Shown: positions 1 to 9,726, counted from the stretch's first letter. The stretch is DNA of 64,000 nt from Brachybacterium tyrofermentans (GCF_014897585.1 NZ_JABUXW010000014.1:78033-142032); one strand, 5' to 3'. Notes: generated by a model from the sequence alone, not told the origin. A program made the numbers and translations.

Positions 1-548
1 ACGAGGACGGTGATGCCGATGGCCACGATCACGAGCACGATCGCGCGTGCCCACAGCGACTCGGCATCGATCGAATTCATGGAGATGACCATGATCTCGG
101 CGGAGAGGATGAGGTCGGTGCGCACGGCGCTCGAGACGATCTTGTCCTCGGCGCCGGCACCCTCGGCGGCCGCCGGTGCCTTCTTGGGCTTCCCGCTGAC
201 GAGCTCCCAGATCTTCTCGGCGCCCTCGAAGCTGAGATAGAGGCCGCCGAGCATGAGGATCGGAGTCAGCGCCCAGGGAGCGAAGGCGCTGAGCAGAAGC
301 AGGACCGGGAGGATGAAGATCAGCTTGTTGCGGAAGGAGCCCTTGGTGATCCGCCAGATGATCGGCAGCTCGCGCTTGGGCTCGAGCCCTTTCACGTACT
401 GCGGCGTCACGGCAGCGTCGTCGATCACCACGCCCATGGCCTTCGAGCCCGCCTTCGCGGACACTGCGGCGACATCGTCGGCGCTGGCGGCGGCGAGCCG
501 CGCGAGCGCTGCGACGTCGTCGAGGAGTGCGGCGAGTCCACCGGCCAT
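1..548 (-). CDS. DUF808 family inner-membrane protein (3' end cut by window edge)
   Basis: Reading the minus strand from the ATG at 548 gives an open frame running off the left edge, about 182 residues. It begins MAGGLAALLDDVAALARLAA and contains SADDVAAVSAKAGSKAMGVV, the hallmark N-terminus of the DUF808/YedI family. Next come a hydrophobic stretch (LIFILPVLLLLSAFAPWALT) and GGLYLSFEGAEKIWE, then a charged linker and another membrane segment at the edge. Family members are about 300 aa, so roughly the last 40% is missing. AAGGA lies just upstream of the start. The function of the family is not established; members are polytopic membrane proteins. Family assignment is confident, role is not. 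Confidence 0.85.
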   Translation of the reverse strand, partial: MAGGLAALLDDVAALARLAAASADDVAAVSAKAGSKAMGVVIDDAAVTPQYVKGLEPKRELPIIWRITKGSFRNKLIFILPVLLLLSAFAPWALTPILMLGGLYLSFEGAEKIWELVSGKPKKAPAAAEGAGAEDKIVSSAVRTDLILSAEIMVISMNSIDAESLWARAIVLVIVAIGITVL

Positions 549-612
549 GCGAGGTTCCTTCCCCCGAGGGATCGGACGCCCGACGGCGACCGCGGTCAGG
601 ATATCGGTCGCG

Positions 613-660
613 GCACGAGCGCGGTGCACGAGCGCGGTGCACGAGCGCGGTGCACGGGCG
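613..660. repeat. 13-bp tandem repeat in intergenic spacer
   Basis: Unit gcacgagcgcggt occurs three times exactly (613-625, 626-638, 639-651) and a fourth partial copy follows with one change. It lies in the 229-bp spacer between two divergent genes. No other feature is evident in that spacer. Confidence 0.9.
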
Positions 661-777
661 CGCGCATCGAGGGTGTCGACGGCGGAGAGCGCCACGCGGA
701 TCACGACGCATTCCACCAGGAGTGAACCTGGACGGCACGGTCTCGACGTGCGCTGATGACGGTGCAAAGGTGGGCAC

Positions 778-1425
778 ATGGATATTGCACTTATCGGAGG
801 ACATGGCAAGGTCGCGCTGCTCGCGGAGCCGCTGCTCGTGGAGGCGGGCCACACCGTCCACGCGGTGATCCGCGATCCGGAGCAGACGGCGGAGATCGAG
901 GCCACCGGGGCGAAGGCCGTCGTGGCGGACATCGAATCGCTCGACGCCGACGGCTGGGACGAGCTGCTGCGCGGCAAGGACGCGGTGGTGTGGACGGCGG
1001 GCGCCGGCGGCGGGAGCCCGCAGCGCACGTGGGCTGTGGACCGGGACGCGGCGATCGCGTCGATGGAGTCGGCCCGGCGCGTCGGCGCCACTCGCTACGT
1101 GATGGTCAGCTACTTCGGCGCGAGCCTCGAGCACGGCGTGCCCGAGGATGAGCCGTTCTTCGCCTACGCCGAGTCCAAGGCCCAGGCGGACGCGCACCTG
1201 CAGGGCACGGACCTGGAGTGGACCATCCTCGGCCCCTCCGGTCTCACCCTCGAGGAGCCCACCGGGCGGATCGACGCCACCACCTCCGAGAGCAGCACCG
1301 TCTCGCGCGGGAACGTGGCCCGCACCATCGTGGCGGCACTCGATCGCCCCGGAACCGTCGGGAAGTTCCTGACCTACAACGACGGCGAGCAGGAGATCGG
1401 CGCGGCCTTCGACGCTGCTGTCTGA
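778..1425 (+). CDS. NAD(P)-binding atypical short-chain dehydrogenase (SDR_a5-like)
   Basis: 215 aa. The N-terminus MDIALIGGHGKVALLAEPLL carries the GxxGxxG-type dinucleotide-binding loop of atypical SDRs. Other family features are AVIRDPEQTAEIEATGAKAV (second strand plus acidic region) and TRYVMVSYFGAS with a later YAESKAQAD, which replaces the classical YxxxK. The C-terminus SRGNVARTIVAALDRP is typical of NAD(P)H-binding NmrA/YhfK-like proteins. Probably a cytosolic oxidoreductase or redox sensor; the substrate cannot be read from sequence. An AGGTGGG ribosome site precedes the ATG. Monocistronic, followed by a spacer with an 8-bp array at 1448-1479. Confidence 0.85.
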   Translation: MDIALIGGHGKVALLAEPLLVEAGHTVHAVIRDPEQTAEIEATGAKAVVADIESLDADGWDELLRGKDAVVWTAGAGGGSPQRTWAVDRDAAIASMESARRVGATRYVMVSYFGASLEHGVPEDEPFFAYAESKAQADAHLQGTDLEWTILGPSGLTLEEPTGRIDATTSESSTVSRGNVARTIVAALDRPGTVGKFLTYNDGEQEIGAAFDAAV

Positions 1426-1602
1426 TCGAGCCTCTCTGAGGGTCCGAGATCCAGGACCCGCAGGACCGCAGGACCCTGGACGGCCCCGGCAGCGCGAGAT
1501 CACCTACTCGGCGCCCGGGGCCGCCCGCTGTCCCGGGCCGCCGTGCCCTATCGTGAGGGAGTTTGCCCGAGGAAGCATCGGGCCCGGTCCGGAGGAGCAG
1601 CA

Positions 1603-2772
1603 GTGGACAGCGCACGACGGTGGGGAGGGGTCGTCGCCCTCGCCCTGGGGATCTTCATCCTCATCACGATCGAGGAGCTGCCCATCGGCGTCCTCAGCGT
1701 GATGGCACCGGATCTCGGGGTCAGCGCCGGCGTGGCAGGCCTCGCCGTCACCGTCCCGGGCGTTCTCGCCGGCATCGTCGCCGTGCTGACCCCGGTGCTC
1801 GTGCGCGGGCTGGACCGCCGCCTCGTGCTGGTGATCGCCCTGGTCTCCGTGGTGCTCTCCTGCCTGCTGAGCGCCGTGGCGCCCACGTTCGCGGTGCTCC
1901 TGATCGCCCGGCTCTTCGCCGGGGTCTCCATCGGTCTGTACTGGGCCGTGCTGGCCATCGTCGCGATCGGCCAGGTTCCTCGCGAGCACACCTCCCGGGC
2001 CCTGACGGTCGCCTTCGGCGGGGCGGGCGCTGCCCTGGTGCTGGGCGTCCCGGTCGCCGCCTGGATCGGCACGCACGTGGGCTGGCGCACCGCCTTCGTC
2101 GTGGTGGGCGTCGCGGCGGCAGTGGTCGCGGTGCTGATCCTGGTCCTCGTGACGCCGGTGCGCTCGCCGGTGAAGGTGACCCCGTCGATGATGCTCGCCG
2201 CCGCCCGCACCCGCGGCGTGCGCTACGCCGTGGCGCTCACCACGCTCGTCGTGGTCGCGCAGTTCATCACCTATGCGTATGTGAGCCCGATCCTCCTGGA
2301 GCGTGCCGGAGTGCCGGTCACCCAGGTCGGGATGATGCTGCTCGTGTTCGGCATCGCCGGGCTGATCGGCAACTTCGCCGTCGCCCCGCTGCTGAGCCGC
2401 AGCGCCCCCTGGGGCGTGCTCGTCGTCTCTGCCGGGATGGGAATCGCCCTGCTGGCCGTGCTCGTGCTGATGCGCAGCCCCGCCTCGGCATTCGCGATCA
2501 TGCCGTTATGGGGCCTGTTCGTCGGCGCGATCTCGGTGGCGATCCAGGCGTTCGTCAACTCCCAGGCCACGGAGGTGATCGAGGAGGGCACCGCGTTGAA
2601 CAGCGCCGTGTTCAACACCGCGATCGCCGGGGGCGCCCTGGTGGGCGGCCTGATCATCGACTCGGCCGGCCAGACCGCGCTGATCGTGACCTCCACGGTG
2701 ATGATCGCCGCCGGCGTGCTGGTCGCGGTGAACTACCTGCGCACCACGCCGCGCGCGCACGTCGGTGCCTGA
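1603..2772 (+). CDS. MFS transporter, DHA1/AraJ-like efflux permease
   Basis: 389 aa from the GTG at 1603, chosen because GGAGGAG (1591-1597) lies 5 nt upstream; an in-frame ATG at 1543 would add 20 non-hydrophobic residues. About 12 hydrophobic segments are visible. The TM1/TM2 region ITIEELPIGVLSVMAPDLGV matches the motif of sugar-efflux/arabinose-efflux (AraJ, YdhP) DHA1 permeases, and LDRRLVLVIALVSVVLSCLL covers the usual loop 2-3 region. Expected to be a proton-coupled exporter in the cytoplasmic membrane; substrate unknown. It converges on acyP with only 13 bp between stops and no clear hairpin. Confidence 0.85.
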   Translation: MDSARRWGGVVALALGIFILITIEELPIGVLSVMAPDLGVSAGVAGLAVTVPGVLAGIVAVLTPVLVRGLDRRLVLVIALVSVVLSCLLSAVAPTFAVLLIARLFAGVSIGLYWAVLAIVAIGQVPREHTSRALTVAFGGAGAALVLGVPVAAWIGTHVGWRTAFVVVGVAAAVVAVLILVLVTPVRSPVKVTPSMMLAAARTRGVRYAVALTTLVVVAQFITYAYVSPILLERAGVPVTQVGMMLLVFGIAGLIGNFAVAPLLSRSAPWGVLVVSAGMGIALLAVLVLMRSPASAFAIMPLWGLFVGAISVAIQAFVNSQATEVIEEGTALNSAVFNTAIAGGALVGGLIIDSAGQTALIVTSTVMIAAGVLVAVNYLRTTPRAHVGA

Positions 2773-2785
2773 ATCGGCCGGTGAG

Positions 2786-3100
2786 TCAGCCGGTGATCCG
2801 GAACGAGTCCGCCCCGCGCGGCGCCTCCGGGCGCACGTCGATCCCGCTCACGTGCGCGCTCGTCGGCCCCTGACGCAGCCAGGCGAGCATCGCGTCGACC
2901 GCGTGCTGCGCCCCTTCGATGTCGGCCTCGACCGTGCCGTCCCACAGATTGCGCACGGTGCCGGCCACACCGAGCCGCGCCGCCTCCGAGGCGGCCGCCA
3001 TCCGGAAGCCGACGCCCTGGACCTGCCCGCGCACCCGGACGATCCTGCGCTGCGCCTCTGCTGATCCGCTCGCCAGCTCGGGGTTCCGCTGCGTGCTCAT
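2786..3100 (-). CDS. acyP: Acylphosphatase
   Basis: 104 aa. It hydrolyses acyl phosphates such as acetyl phosphate in the cytosol. The diagnostic motifs are present: RGQVQGVGFR (the catalytic phosphate loop with Arg) and NLWDGTVEADIEG, in which the Asn is the catalytic residue. Length fits the family (about 90-100 aa) plus a short N-terminal tail. The start at 3100 is preceded by GGAGAGGA. It lies 55 bp downstream of phosphoketolase on the same strand, so the two are probably co-transcribed. That pairing is suggestive because phosphoketolase makes acetyl phosphate. Confidence 0.95.
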   Translation of the reverse strand: MSTQRNPELASGSAEAQRRIVRVRGQVQGVGFRMAAASEAARLGVAGTVRNLWDGTVEADIEGAQHAVDAMLAWLRQGPTSAHVSGIDVRPEAPRGADSFRITG

Positions 3101-3155
3101 CTCGTCCTCTCCGACCTGCCGACCTGCCGACGCTCCGGCCCTGGGGCGGGCCGCC

Positions 3156-5657
3156 TCAGTTGTCGCCCCCGGTGTCCTGGGCCTGCGCGGGGGCGCCGTC
3201 GCCCGCCTCGTCCGCGTTGTCGTCCCACTGCCACTGCGCGATGTGCGCCGGATCCTCGCCGTGCTCGTACGCGTGGGCTCGTGCCTGGAGCCGTGCGTCG
3301 ACCATCCGCTGGCGCAGTCCCGCATACCGGGTGGCGAGGCCCTCGACCCGGTCGATCACGTCCATCACGAGGTGATAGCGGTCGGAGTCGTTGAGCATGA
3401 GCATGTCGAAGGGAGTGGTCGTGGTGCCCTCCTCCTTGTAGCCGCGCACGTGGATCCGGGAGCTGCGATCGTGGCGGTAGGCCAGGCGGTGGATCAGCCA
3501 GGGATACCCGTGGTACGCGAAGATCACCGGGATGTCCTCGCCGAACAGCCCGTCGAAGTCCTCCGGGGAGAGGCCATGGGGATGCTCGGTGTCCTCCTGC
3601 AGGCGCATGAGGTCCACGACGTTGATCACCCGGACCTTCAGGTCGGGCATCGCTTCGCGCAGGATCTTCGCGGCCGCGAGCGTCTCGATGGTGGGGATGT
3701 CGCCGGCGCAGCCCAGCACCACGTCCGGCTCCTCGCCGTCCACCTCGGTGCCGGCCCATTCCCAGATCCCGAGCCCGCGCGCGCAGTGCACCACGGCCTC
3801 GTCCATGCTCAGCCAGTTCGGGTTGGGCTGCTTCCCGGCCACCACCACGTTCACGTACTGGCGCGAGCGCAGGCAGTGGTCGTAGGTGGACAGCAGCGTG
3901 TTCGCATCCGGCGGCAGGTACACCCGCACGATCTCGGCCTTCTTGTTGACCAGGTGATCGATGAACCCGGGATCCTGATGGCTGAAACCGTTGTGGTCCT
4001 GTCGCCACACGTGCGAGCTGAGCAAGTAGTTCAGCGAGGCGATCGGCCGGCGCCACTCCAGCTCGTTGGTGACCTTCAACCACTTGGCGTGCTGATTGAC
4101 CATCGAGTCGACGATGTGGATGAACGCCTCGTAGGAGGAGAACAGGCCGTGGCGGCCGGTGAGCAGGTATCCCTCGAGCCAGCCCTGGCACTGATGCTCC
4201 GAGAGCACCTCCATGACGCGGCCGGATCGCGCCAGGTGCTCCTCGCGGTCGTGCGGCTCGAAGTCCGCGTTCCACTGCTTGTCGGTCACCTCGTACACCG
4301 ATTGCAGACGGTTCGAGGCTGTCTCATCGGGCCCGAAGATCCGGAAGTTCTCGGGATTCTCGGTCACCACGTCCCGCAGCCAGCCGCCCAGCACCCTGGT
4401 GGCTTCGGAGACCGAGGCTCCCGGATGCTGCACCTCGACGGCGTGGTCGCGGAAGTCCGGAAGGCGCAGCGGGATCAGCACGGAGCCGCCATTGGTGGCC
4501 GGGTTCGCGGACATCCGCTGCAGCTCGCTCGGAGCGGCGGCCGCGATGTCCTCGAGCAGGTGACCCTCCTCGTCGAACAGCTCCTCGGGGCGGTAGGAGC
4601 GGAGCCAGGTGTCGAGGTCGGCGAGGTGCTCCTCGGTGTCCCGGGCGCTCGCGAGCGGCACCTGATGGGAGCGCCAGGACCCCTCCGTGACCTGCCCGTC
4701 GATGGTCTTCGGCCCGGTCCATCCCTTGGGGGTGCGGAAGATGATCATCGGCCACGCGGGCCGCTCCGTCTCGCGGCCGGCCGCGGCATCGGCCTGCGCC
4801 TGCTGCTTGATCTCTGCGATCTGGTCCAGCGCCGTGTCGAGCACCGCGGCGAAGCGCTCGTGCGCCGCCATCGGATCCTCGTCCTGGAACCCGCCGGTGA
4901 AGAACAGCGGGGTGTGCCCGTAGCCGCGCATCAGCGCCTCGAGCTCCTCGTCGCCGATGCGGGCCAGCACGGTGGGGTTGGCGATCTTGTAGCCGTTCAG
5001 GTGCAGGATCGGCAGCACCACCCCGTCCTGCTGGGGGTTCGTGAACTTGTTGGAGTGCCAGGAGGTCGCCAGCGGACCGGTCTCCGCCTCGCCGTCGCCC
5101 ACCACGGTGAAGGCGATCTGGTCGGGGCGGTCGAACATGGCGCCGTAGGCGTGGGAGAGGGCATAGCCGAGCTCGCCGCCCTCGTGGATCGAGCCGGGGG
5201 TCTCCGGAGCGACATGCGAGGGGATGCCGCCGGGGAAGGAGAACTGCGTGAACAGCCGCTTCAGGCCGTCCTCGTCCGGGCTCACGGCGGGATACACCTC
5301 GGAATAGGTGCCCTCGAGGTAGCTCGCCGCCACCAGACCCGGCCCGCCATGGCCGGGCCCGGTGATGTACATGGCGTGCAGGCCCCGCTGCCGGATCGCC
5401 CGGTTCGCATGGGCGTAGAGGAAGGTCAGCCCCGGGGTGGTGCCCCAGTGGCCGAGCAGGCGGGGTTTGACGTGCTCGCGCTGCAGAGGGATGCGCAGCA
5501 GCGGGTTGTCCTTGAGGTAGATCTGCCCGACCGAGAGGTAGTTCGCGGCCCGCCACCAGGCGTGGATCCGGTGCAGCTCCTCCTCGGTGGGGGACTGCGC
5601 GGGGGAGTCCGGCCAGGTGCTCGTGGTGGTGTTCGCGGTGGTCCTCGTAGAGGTCAT
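3156..5657 (-). CDS. xfp: Xylulose-5-phosphate/fructose-6-phosphate phosphoketolase
   Basis: 833 aa, the normal family length of about 800-830. This thiamine-diphosphate enzyme cleaves xylulose 5-P (and often fructose 6-P) with phosphate to acetyl phosphate plus glyceraldehyde 3-P or erythrose 4-P. Visible family signatures are [19 protein letters not shown] near the N-terminus, [18 protein letters not shown], the ThDP/Mg motif [20 protein letters not shown], and [13 protein letters not shown]. The ATG at 5657 is preceded by AGGAAGG; an upstream ATG at 5675 gives six extra residues and has no better site. Cytosolic, likely a bifid-shunt or pentose-use bypass. Whether it uses F6P cannot be told from sequence alone. 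A 931-aa antisense frame here is a GC-bias shadow. Confidence 0.97.
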   Translation of the reverse strand: MTSTRTTANTTTSTWPDSPAQSPTEEELHRIHAWWRAANYLSVGQIYLKDNPLLRIPLQREHVKPRLLGHWGTTPGLTFLYAHANRAIRQRGLHAMYITGPGHGGPGLVAASYLEGTYSEVYPAVSPDEDGLKRLFTQFSFPGGIPSHVAPETPGSIHEGGELGYALSHAYGAMFDRPDQIAFTVVGDGEAETGPLATSWHSNKFTNPQQDGVVLPILHLNGYKIANPTVLARIGDEELEALMRGYGHTPLFFTGGFQDEDPMAAHERFAAVLDTALDQIAEIKQQAQADAAAGRETERPAWPMIIFRTPKGWTGPKTIDGQVTEGSWRSHQVPLASARDTEEHLADLDTWLRSYRPEELFDEEGHLLEDIAAAAPSELQRMSANPATNGGSVLIPLRLPDFRDHAVEVQHPGASVSEATRVLGGWLRDVVTENPENFRIFGPDETASNRLQSVYEVTDKQWNADFEPHDREEHLARSGRVMEVLSEHQCQGWLEGYLLTGRHGLFSSYEAFIHIVDSMVNQHAKWLKVTNELEWRRPIASLNYLLSSHVWRQDHNGFSHQDPGFIDHLVNKKAEIVRVYLPPDANTLLSTYDHCLRSRQYVNVVVAGKQPNPNWLSMDEAVVHCARGLGIWEWAGTEVDGEEPDVVLGCAGDIPTIETLAAAKILREAMPDLKVRVINVVDLMRLQEDTEHPHGLSPEDFDGLFGEDIPVIFAYHGYPWLIHRLAYRHDRSSRIHVRGYKEEGTTTTPFDMLMLNDSDRYHLVMDVIDRVEGLATRYAGLRQRMVDARLQARAHAYEHGEDPAHIAQWQWDDNADEAGDGAPAQAQDTGGDN

Positions 5658-5936
5658 GGCGCCTTCCTGCTGCATCAGACATCAGGGTCCCCTGGGGGCT
5701 GCTTCCCACCGTAGGTCGTCGGTGGCGGACGGGGAAGGCCGGAGGTCCCGATCAACGGATCTGTGCCGCCCGGAGACCCCTGCCCCGCACGCGCCCTGCG
5801 ACACGTGGTGGCAGTGGGGCCGGTGAGAGCCCGATGAGAGTGTTCTCAGAGTGCTGGATCTCCTGGGAAGTGCCTCGTAGCCTGGGGGTATCTTCACGAC
5901 GTATGCCGGGCCCGCCCCGGCAGGACAAGGACCGCC

Positions 5937-6707
5937 ATGATCCGCACGATGCGCTCACGCTCCACCCTCCGCAGCACCACGCGGGCCGCCGCCCTCGGCG
6001 CCCTCGTCATCGCCCTCGCCGCCGGGTGCGGGGACACCTCCGGGGACGACGGCTCTCCGGCCGACGGGGACTCCGACCCCTCCGTGAGCGACGGTGGGGA
6101 GGCGACGGGCGACGACGCCTCCGGCGGCGACGGCTCCGCAGGCGGCGACACCTCGGAAGCGGTTGGCGCCTCGGATGCAGGTGGCGCCGACGGGGCGCCC
6201 TCGGACGGCGGCACGGCAGGCGATGGCGCCGGTGACGACGCGGCGGCCGGCGGCGCACCGCTCCCCGAGAGCGCCGACCTCGCCACCGAGCAGCTGCCGG
6301 TTCCCGTGGAGGACGCCGTCGCGATCGCGCTGGAGACCGCAGGCGGCGGGGAGACGGTGTCGGTCTCGATCGACCACGACGACGACCGCGACTGGGTGTG
6401 GGAGATCGAGGTGGCCCTGGACGGCCGCGAGCACGAGATCGACATCGACGCCGCCACCGGTGAGGTCCTCCAGCACGAGGAGGACGACGACAGGGTCGAC
6501 GAGCCGGCCGTGGACGTCACCTCGCCCATGACTCCCGCCGAGGCGATCGATCTCGCCCTGCAGAAGCACGACGGCCGGGTCTCCAGCTGGGACCTCGACT
6601 CCGACGACGGCACGATCCGCTACCAGATCGACCTCGAGCGGTCCGGCGGCGACGACACCGAGATCGAGGTCGACGTCGAGACCGGTGAGGTACGGGTCGA
6701 GGACTGA
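5937..6707 (+). CDS. PepSY-domain lipoprotein
   Basis: 256 aa. A signal peptide with lipobox LAAG-C (Cys31) predicts lipidation and export. Residues 32-105 are a Gly/Asp/Ser/Ala-rich linker of low complexity. Two PepSY repeats follow: about 112-165 (VEDAVAIALETA...HEIDIDAATGEVLQ) and about 185-253 (TPAEAIDLALQKH...TEIEVDVETGEVRV). PepSY domains are found in protease inhibitors and envelope regulators; the role here is not known. AAGGA lies upstream of the start. The gene is divergent from phosphoketolase across 279 bp that hold no other clear gene. The acidic composition suggests a surface-exposed, possibly cation-binding protein (inference). Confidence 0.88.
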   Translation: MIRTMRSRSTLRSTTRAAALGALVIALAAGCGDTSGDDGSPADGDSDPSVSDGGEATGDDASGGDGSAGGDTSEAVGASDAGGADGAPSDGGTAGDGAGDDAAAGGAPLPESADLATEQLPVPVEDAVAIALETAGGGETVSVSIDHDDDRDWVWEIEVALDGREHEIDIDAATGEVLQHEEDDDRVDEPAVDVTSPMTPAEAIDLALQKHDGRVSSWDLDSDDGTIRYQIDLERSGGDDTEIEVDVETGEVRVED

Positions 6708-6803
6708 TCCGTCGCAGGAGCACGAGCAGGAGCTGCACTGCTCGACGCGGTGTGCGCTCGTACGGGCGTTGTCGACACCGTGCGCGTCTGAGATGCTCCT
6801 GGC

Positions 6804-7364
6804 ATGGCCTCCCTCGTGCAGCCGACCATCGCCGAGGGCTCCCTCTCGTCCGCCGCCCAGCCAGTGCTCCGGGCCGGACCGATGATCTTGAGGCCGTGGA
6901 CCGAAGGCGACATCCCAGCAGTGTCTGCTGCGTACTCGGACCCCGAGATCCGGCGTTGGCATGCACGATCCATGTCGTGCGAGGAAGCGAGCACCTGGAT
7001 CTCGGGGGCTCATGAGGCGTGGACGCTGGAGACGGGAGTCAGCTGGGCCGTGGACGTCGACGGTGCACTGGCAGCACGGATGACGCTCAGGGTCGAGAAG
7101 ACCGACGGCATCGCGACGGCCGCGTACTGGGTACGACCTGACGTCCGAGGCCGAGGGGTCGCGGCCCGAGCGCTCGACTCGGCGGCACGCTGGGCGTTCT
7201 CCGTCGGGATGCATCGCGTCGAGCTCGAGCACTCGACGAGGAATCCGGGCTCGTGCCGCGTCGCGATCAGAGCCGGGTTCGCCGCAGAGGGGACACGTCG
7301 CCAGAGCGTCCTGCACGCCGACGGATGGCATGACATGCACACGCACGCGAAGATCGCGGAGTGA
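6804..7364 (+). CDS. GNAT family N-acetyltransferase (RimJ/RimL-like)
   Basis: 186 aa. MILRPWTEGDIPAVSAAYSD is the typical first strand and helix of RimJ/L acetyltransferases. YWVRPDVRGRGVAARALDSA contains the acetyl-CoA loop (RGRGVA), and GMHRVELEHSTRNPGSCRVA and RAGFAAEG match motif B. The ATG at 6804 gives a 26-residue leader before the domain; an ATG at 6882 is an alternative start and neither has a strong ribosome site. Substrate unknown: protein N-terminus or small-molecule amine. It converges on the APH-like gene across 72 bp. Confidence 0.85.
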   Translation: MASLVQPTIAEGSLSSAAQPVLRAGPMILRPWTEGDIPAVSAAYSDPEIRRWHARSMSCEEASTWISGAHEAWTLETGVSWAVDVDGALAARMTLRVEKTDGIATAAYWVRPDVRGRGVAARALDSAARWAFSVGMHRVELEHSTRNPGSCRVAIRAGFAAEGTRRQSVLHADGWHDMHTHAKIAE

Positions 7365-7436
7365 GCCGGCGCTCGAGAGTGTGCAGCACTGCGGAACTGC
7401 CTGATCACGGCATGCGGCCCGACCTCATCGTAGACG

Positions 7437-8435
7437 TCAGATGCGCCAGTGCTCCGCCTCAAGCTCCTCTGCTGCAGCGCGCGACCAGCTGGATCGCCCG
7501 TCGGACTCAGGAACCGTCGCGAGTGAGTACCACAGCACGAGGATCCGCCGCCATCGCCGCTCCGAGTCGCTCGGCCGGTTGACTGCGTCGTATCCCCGGA
7601 AGAACTCTTCGCGCACCGCCAGAGTGACCGGCTCCCAGTCGGTGAACCTCGTGCCGAGGAGCACGGCGGACCGTCCGACCTCATCCACGCGGAGGTCGAC
7701 CCTCGCCTCATCGAAGTCCAGCACAGCGGCCACCTTGTTCCCCGACCACAGGATGTTGGTGGAGCGGTAGTCGCCATGCAGCAGCTGCACCGGCAGGCCA
7801 TCGTCCTCGGCGTCCAGGGAGTCCGCGAGCGTGCGCAGCGCTGGCGCCGGAAGGTGGGAGCAATCACCGCTGAGCCACTCCTCGATCCGCGCCCGCACGC
7901 TCGGGACCGCGTCAGACGAACCCAGAACCGGAACGTCCTGCGTGATCTCGGCGAGTGCATGGTGCAGCCGGGCGAGCTGAGCACCGGCGCCGTGCACCTG
8001 AGTCGGATCCGCCGTGTCGAGGATCTGTCCGGGGATCTCCCGTTGCAGCGCGAGGGAGACGCCATCGACCTCGACCTGTCGTCGACCATCACAGGAGGTC
8101 AACGGAGCCGAGACCGGGACCTCCCGGTGGGCCAGCTCGGCGAGCACGTTCGACAACGCCCCCAGCCGCACGAACCTGTCGGTCGCGATCGACCATTTCG
8201 CGACCAGCGTTCCTGCCGACGTCCCGAGCCACGTCAGGGCGTTGCTGTCCGACATCACGATCCGTGCGCAGGAGAAGACCTCGATTCCCCAGAGCGAACG
8301 GACGGTTCCGGTGATCCAGGCAGTAGCTTCGCCGGCACCCGCGAACCCGAACCGGTCGCGCAGCACGACATCCGGAGAAGCGGCCTCCCACAGCATCTCG
8401 ACGGCCGGAGTCGCCGGGGCCTGCCGATCGCTCAT
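7437..8435 (-). CDS. Aminoglycoside phosphotransferase (APH/choline kinase) family protein
   Basis: 332 aa. The catalytic loop LLHGDYRSTNILW (H220, D222, N227) and the Mg-binding VLDFDEAR (D240) are intact. GAQLARLHHAL is the usual helix before the catalytic region. GTLVAKWS at about 75-82 may supply the ATP-binding Lys. The family phosphorylates aminoglycosides, homoserine, choline, fructosamine and others, so a resistance role should not be assumed. It lies 34 bp after the amidohydrolase start region on the opposite side of that gene's stop, in the same orientation, so weak co-transcription is possible. Convergent with the GNAT gene. Confidence 0.85.
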   Translation of the reverse strand: MSDRQAPATPAVEMLWEAASPDVVLRDRFGFAGAGEATAWITGTVRSLWGIEVFSCARIVMSDSNALTWLGTSAGTLVAKWSIATDRFVRLGALSNVLAELAHREVPVSAPLTSCDGRRQVEVDGVSLALQREIPGQILDTADPTQVHGAGAQLARLHHALAEITQDVPVLGSSDAVPSVRARIEEWLSGDCSHLPAPALRTLADSLDAEDDGLPVQLLHGDYRSTNILWSGNKVAAVLDFDEARVDLRVDEVGRSAVLLGTRFTDWEPVTLAVREEFFRGYDAVNRPSDSERRWRRILVLWYSLATVPESDGRSSWSRAAAEELEAEHWRI

Positions 8436-8469
8436 CGGGCTATCGCATCAGGGGCAGGACGGTCAGCTT

Positions 8470-9642
8470 TCATCGCGACGCGATCACCGGCTCCCCGGCC
8501 TCGTCCCGGTGCATCACCTCACGCCCGTGCTGCCACACCCGCAGCGAGCGGTTCCGGGTGTCCAGCGGATCGCCCTCCCAGAGCACCAGGTCCGCATCCT
8601 TGCCGACCTCGATCGAGCCGAGCCGGTCCTCGACGCCGAGCACCTCGGCCGGGTTCAGGGTGATCGCGCGAAGGGCGTCGGCCGGATCCATGCCGTGCTT
8701 GACGGCGAGAGCCGCCTGGTGGACGAGGAACTCGATGGGCACCACCGGGTGGTCGGTGATGATCGAGACCTTCACGCCGGCGGCGGCGAGCAGGCCGGGC
8801 GCCTTCGGGGTGCGGTGACGCACCTCCACCTTCGAGCGGGACACGATCAGCGGGCCGTACAGCACGGGCACCCCGGCGGCGGCGACCCTGTCGGCGATCA
8901 GGTACGACTCGGTGCCATGGTCCAGCACGAGCTCGAAGCCGAACTCCTCGGCGATCCGCAGCGCGGTGGCGATGTCGTCGGCCCGATGGGAGTGCTGGCG
9001 CCACGGGATCTCGCGGCGCAGCACGCGGGCGAGCGCCTCGCTCATCAGATCGGCCTCGCGATCCGACTTGTCCTTCGCCATCCACACCTGGGCCTTCGCG
9101 AAGGCCTGCCGGATCGTGAGGGCCACCCCGAGACGCGTCGACGGGGTCTGCTTGCGCTCGCCGTAGATCCGCTTGGGATTCTCACCGAGCGCGGCCTTCA
9201 ACCCCGAGGGGCTGCGCAGCACCATGTCGTCCACGATCCGGCCGTGGGTGCGGATCGCCACGGCGAGCCCGCCGATGGGGTTGCCGGAGCCGGGATTCAC
9301 GTTCACCGCGGTGACGCCGCCGATGATCGCGTCGTCGAAGCCGATCTCCACGGGATTGATCGCATCGATCGCCCGCGCCGCCGCCATCACCGGGTCGGTC
9401 ATCTCGTTGGTGTCCTGGCCGGCCCATCCCTCGCCCTCCTCGTCGACCCCGAGGTGCACGTGGGCGTCGATGAAGCCTGGCAGCAGCCAGCCGCCGCCCG
9501 CGTCGACGACCAGCGCGTCCTCGGGGATCTCGACGTGGGGCCCGACCGCGGTGATGCGGCCGTCCTCGACCAGGACGGTGCCGTCGAGGGCGGGGGAGGA
9601 GATGGGGAGGACGTGGGCGTTGGTGAGGGCGGTGATCGTCAT
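8470..9642 (-). CDS. Amidohydrolase family protein (imidazolonepropionase-like)
   Basis: 390 aa starting at the ATG at 9642; the longer open frame upstream is antisense to ppk2 and is rejected. The metal-binding motif GFIDAHVHLG sits at about residues 55-65. Further elements are HSHRADDIATALRIAEEFG (third His ligand), YGPLIVSRSKVEV, and the distal Asp in VSIITDHPVVP. The C-terminus shows the classic LGSIEVGKDADLVLWEGDPL segment of the small beta-sandwich domain. Probably a cytosolic metal-dependent hydrolase acting on a cyclic amide or peptide-like substrate; exact substrate unknown. Divergent from ppk2 with 84 bp between starts. Confidence 0.9.
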   Translation of the reverse strand: MTITALTNAHVLPISSPALDGTVLVEDGRITAVGPHVEIPEDALVVDAGGGWLLPGFIDAHVHLGVDEEGEGWAGQDTNEMTDPVMAAARAIDAINPVEIGFDDAIIGGVTAVNVNPGSGNPIGGLAVAIRTHGRIVDDMVLRSPSGLKAALGENPKRIYGERKQTPSTRLGVALTIRQAFAKAQVWMAKDKSDREADLMSEALARVLRREIPWRQHSHRADDIATALRIAEEFGFELVLDHGTESYLIADRVAAAGVPVLYGPLIVSRSKVEVRHRTPKAPGLLAAAGVKVSIITDHPVVPIEFLVHQAALAVKHGMDPADALRAITLNPAEVLGVEDRLGSIEVGKDADLVLWEGDPLDTRNRSLRVWQHGREVMHRDEAGEPVIASR

Positions 9643-9714
9643 GCCCCGACACTCGCCCGACCGATCGGTGGAGTCAAGTGCGGGCAGAACGCCGTGCGGG
9701 CGGACTGTGCGGGT

Positions 9715-9726
9715 TAGCCTGCCCCT
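9715..9726 (+). promoter_or_regulatory. Leaderless -10 box for ppk2
   Basis: TAGCCT at 9715-9720 is followed by 6 nt and then the ATG, and there is no Shine-Dalgarno. This TAnnnT-N6-start layout implies the transcript begins at or next to the start codon. Confidence 0.5.

Noticed and set aside
2919..5714. 931-aa plus-strand open frame antisense to phosphoketolase
   Set aside because: The minus strand encodes a full, motif-complete phosphoketolase. The long antisense frame is expected from GC-rich third positions and has no recognisable domain or ribosome site.
7437..8435. Aminoglycoside resistance gene
   Set aside because: Only the broad APH fold is supported; many such kinases have metabolic substrates and no resistance context is present.
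8014..9717. 567-aa plus-strand frame over the kinase and amidohydrolase genes
   Set aside because: It is antisense to two genes with intact catalytic motifs and crosses their boundaries.
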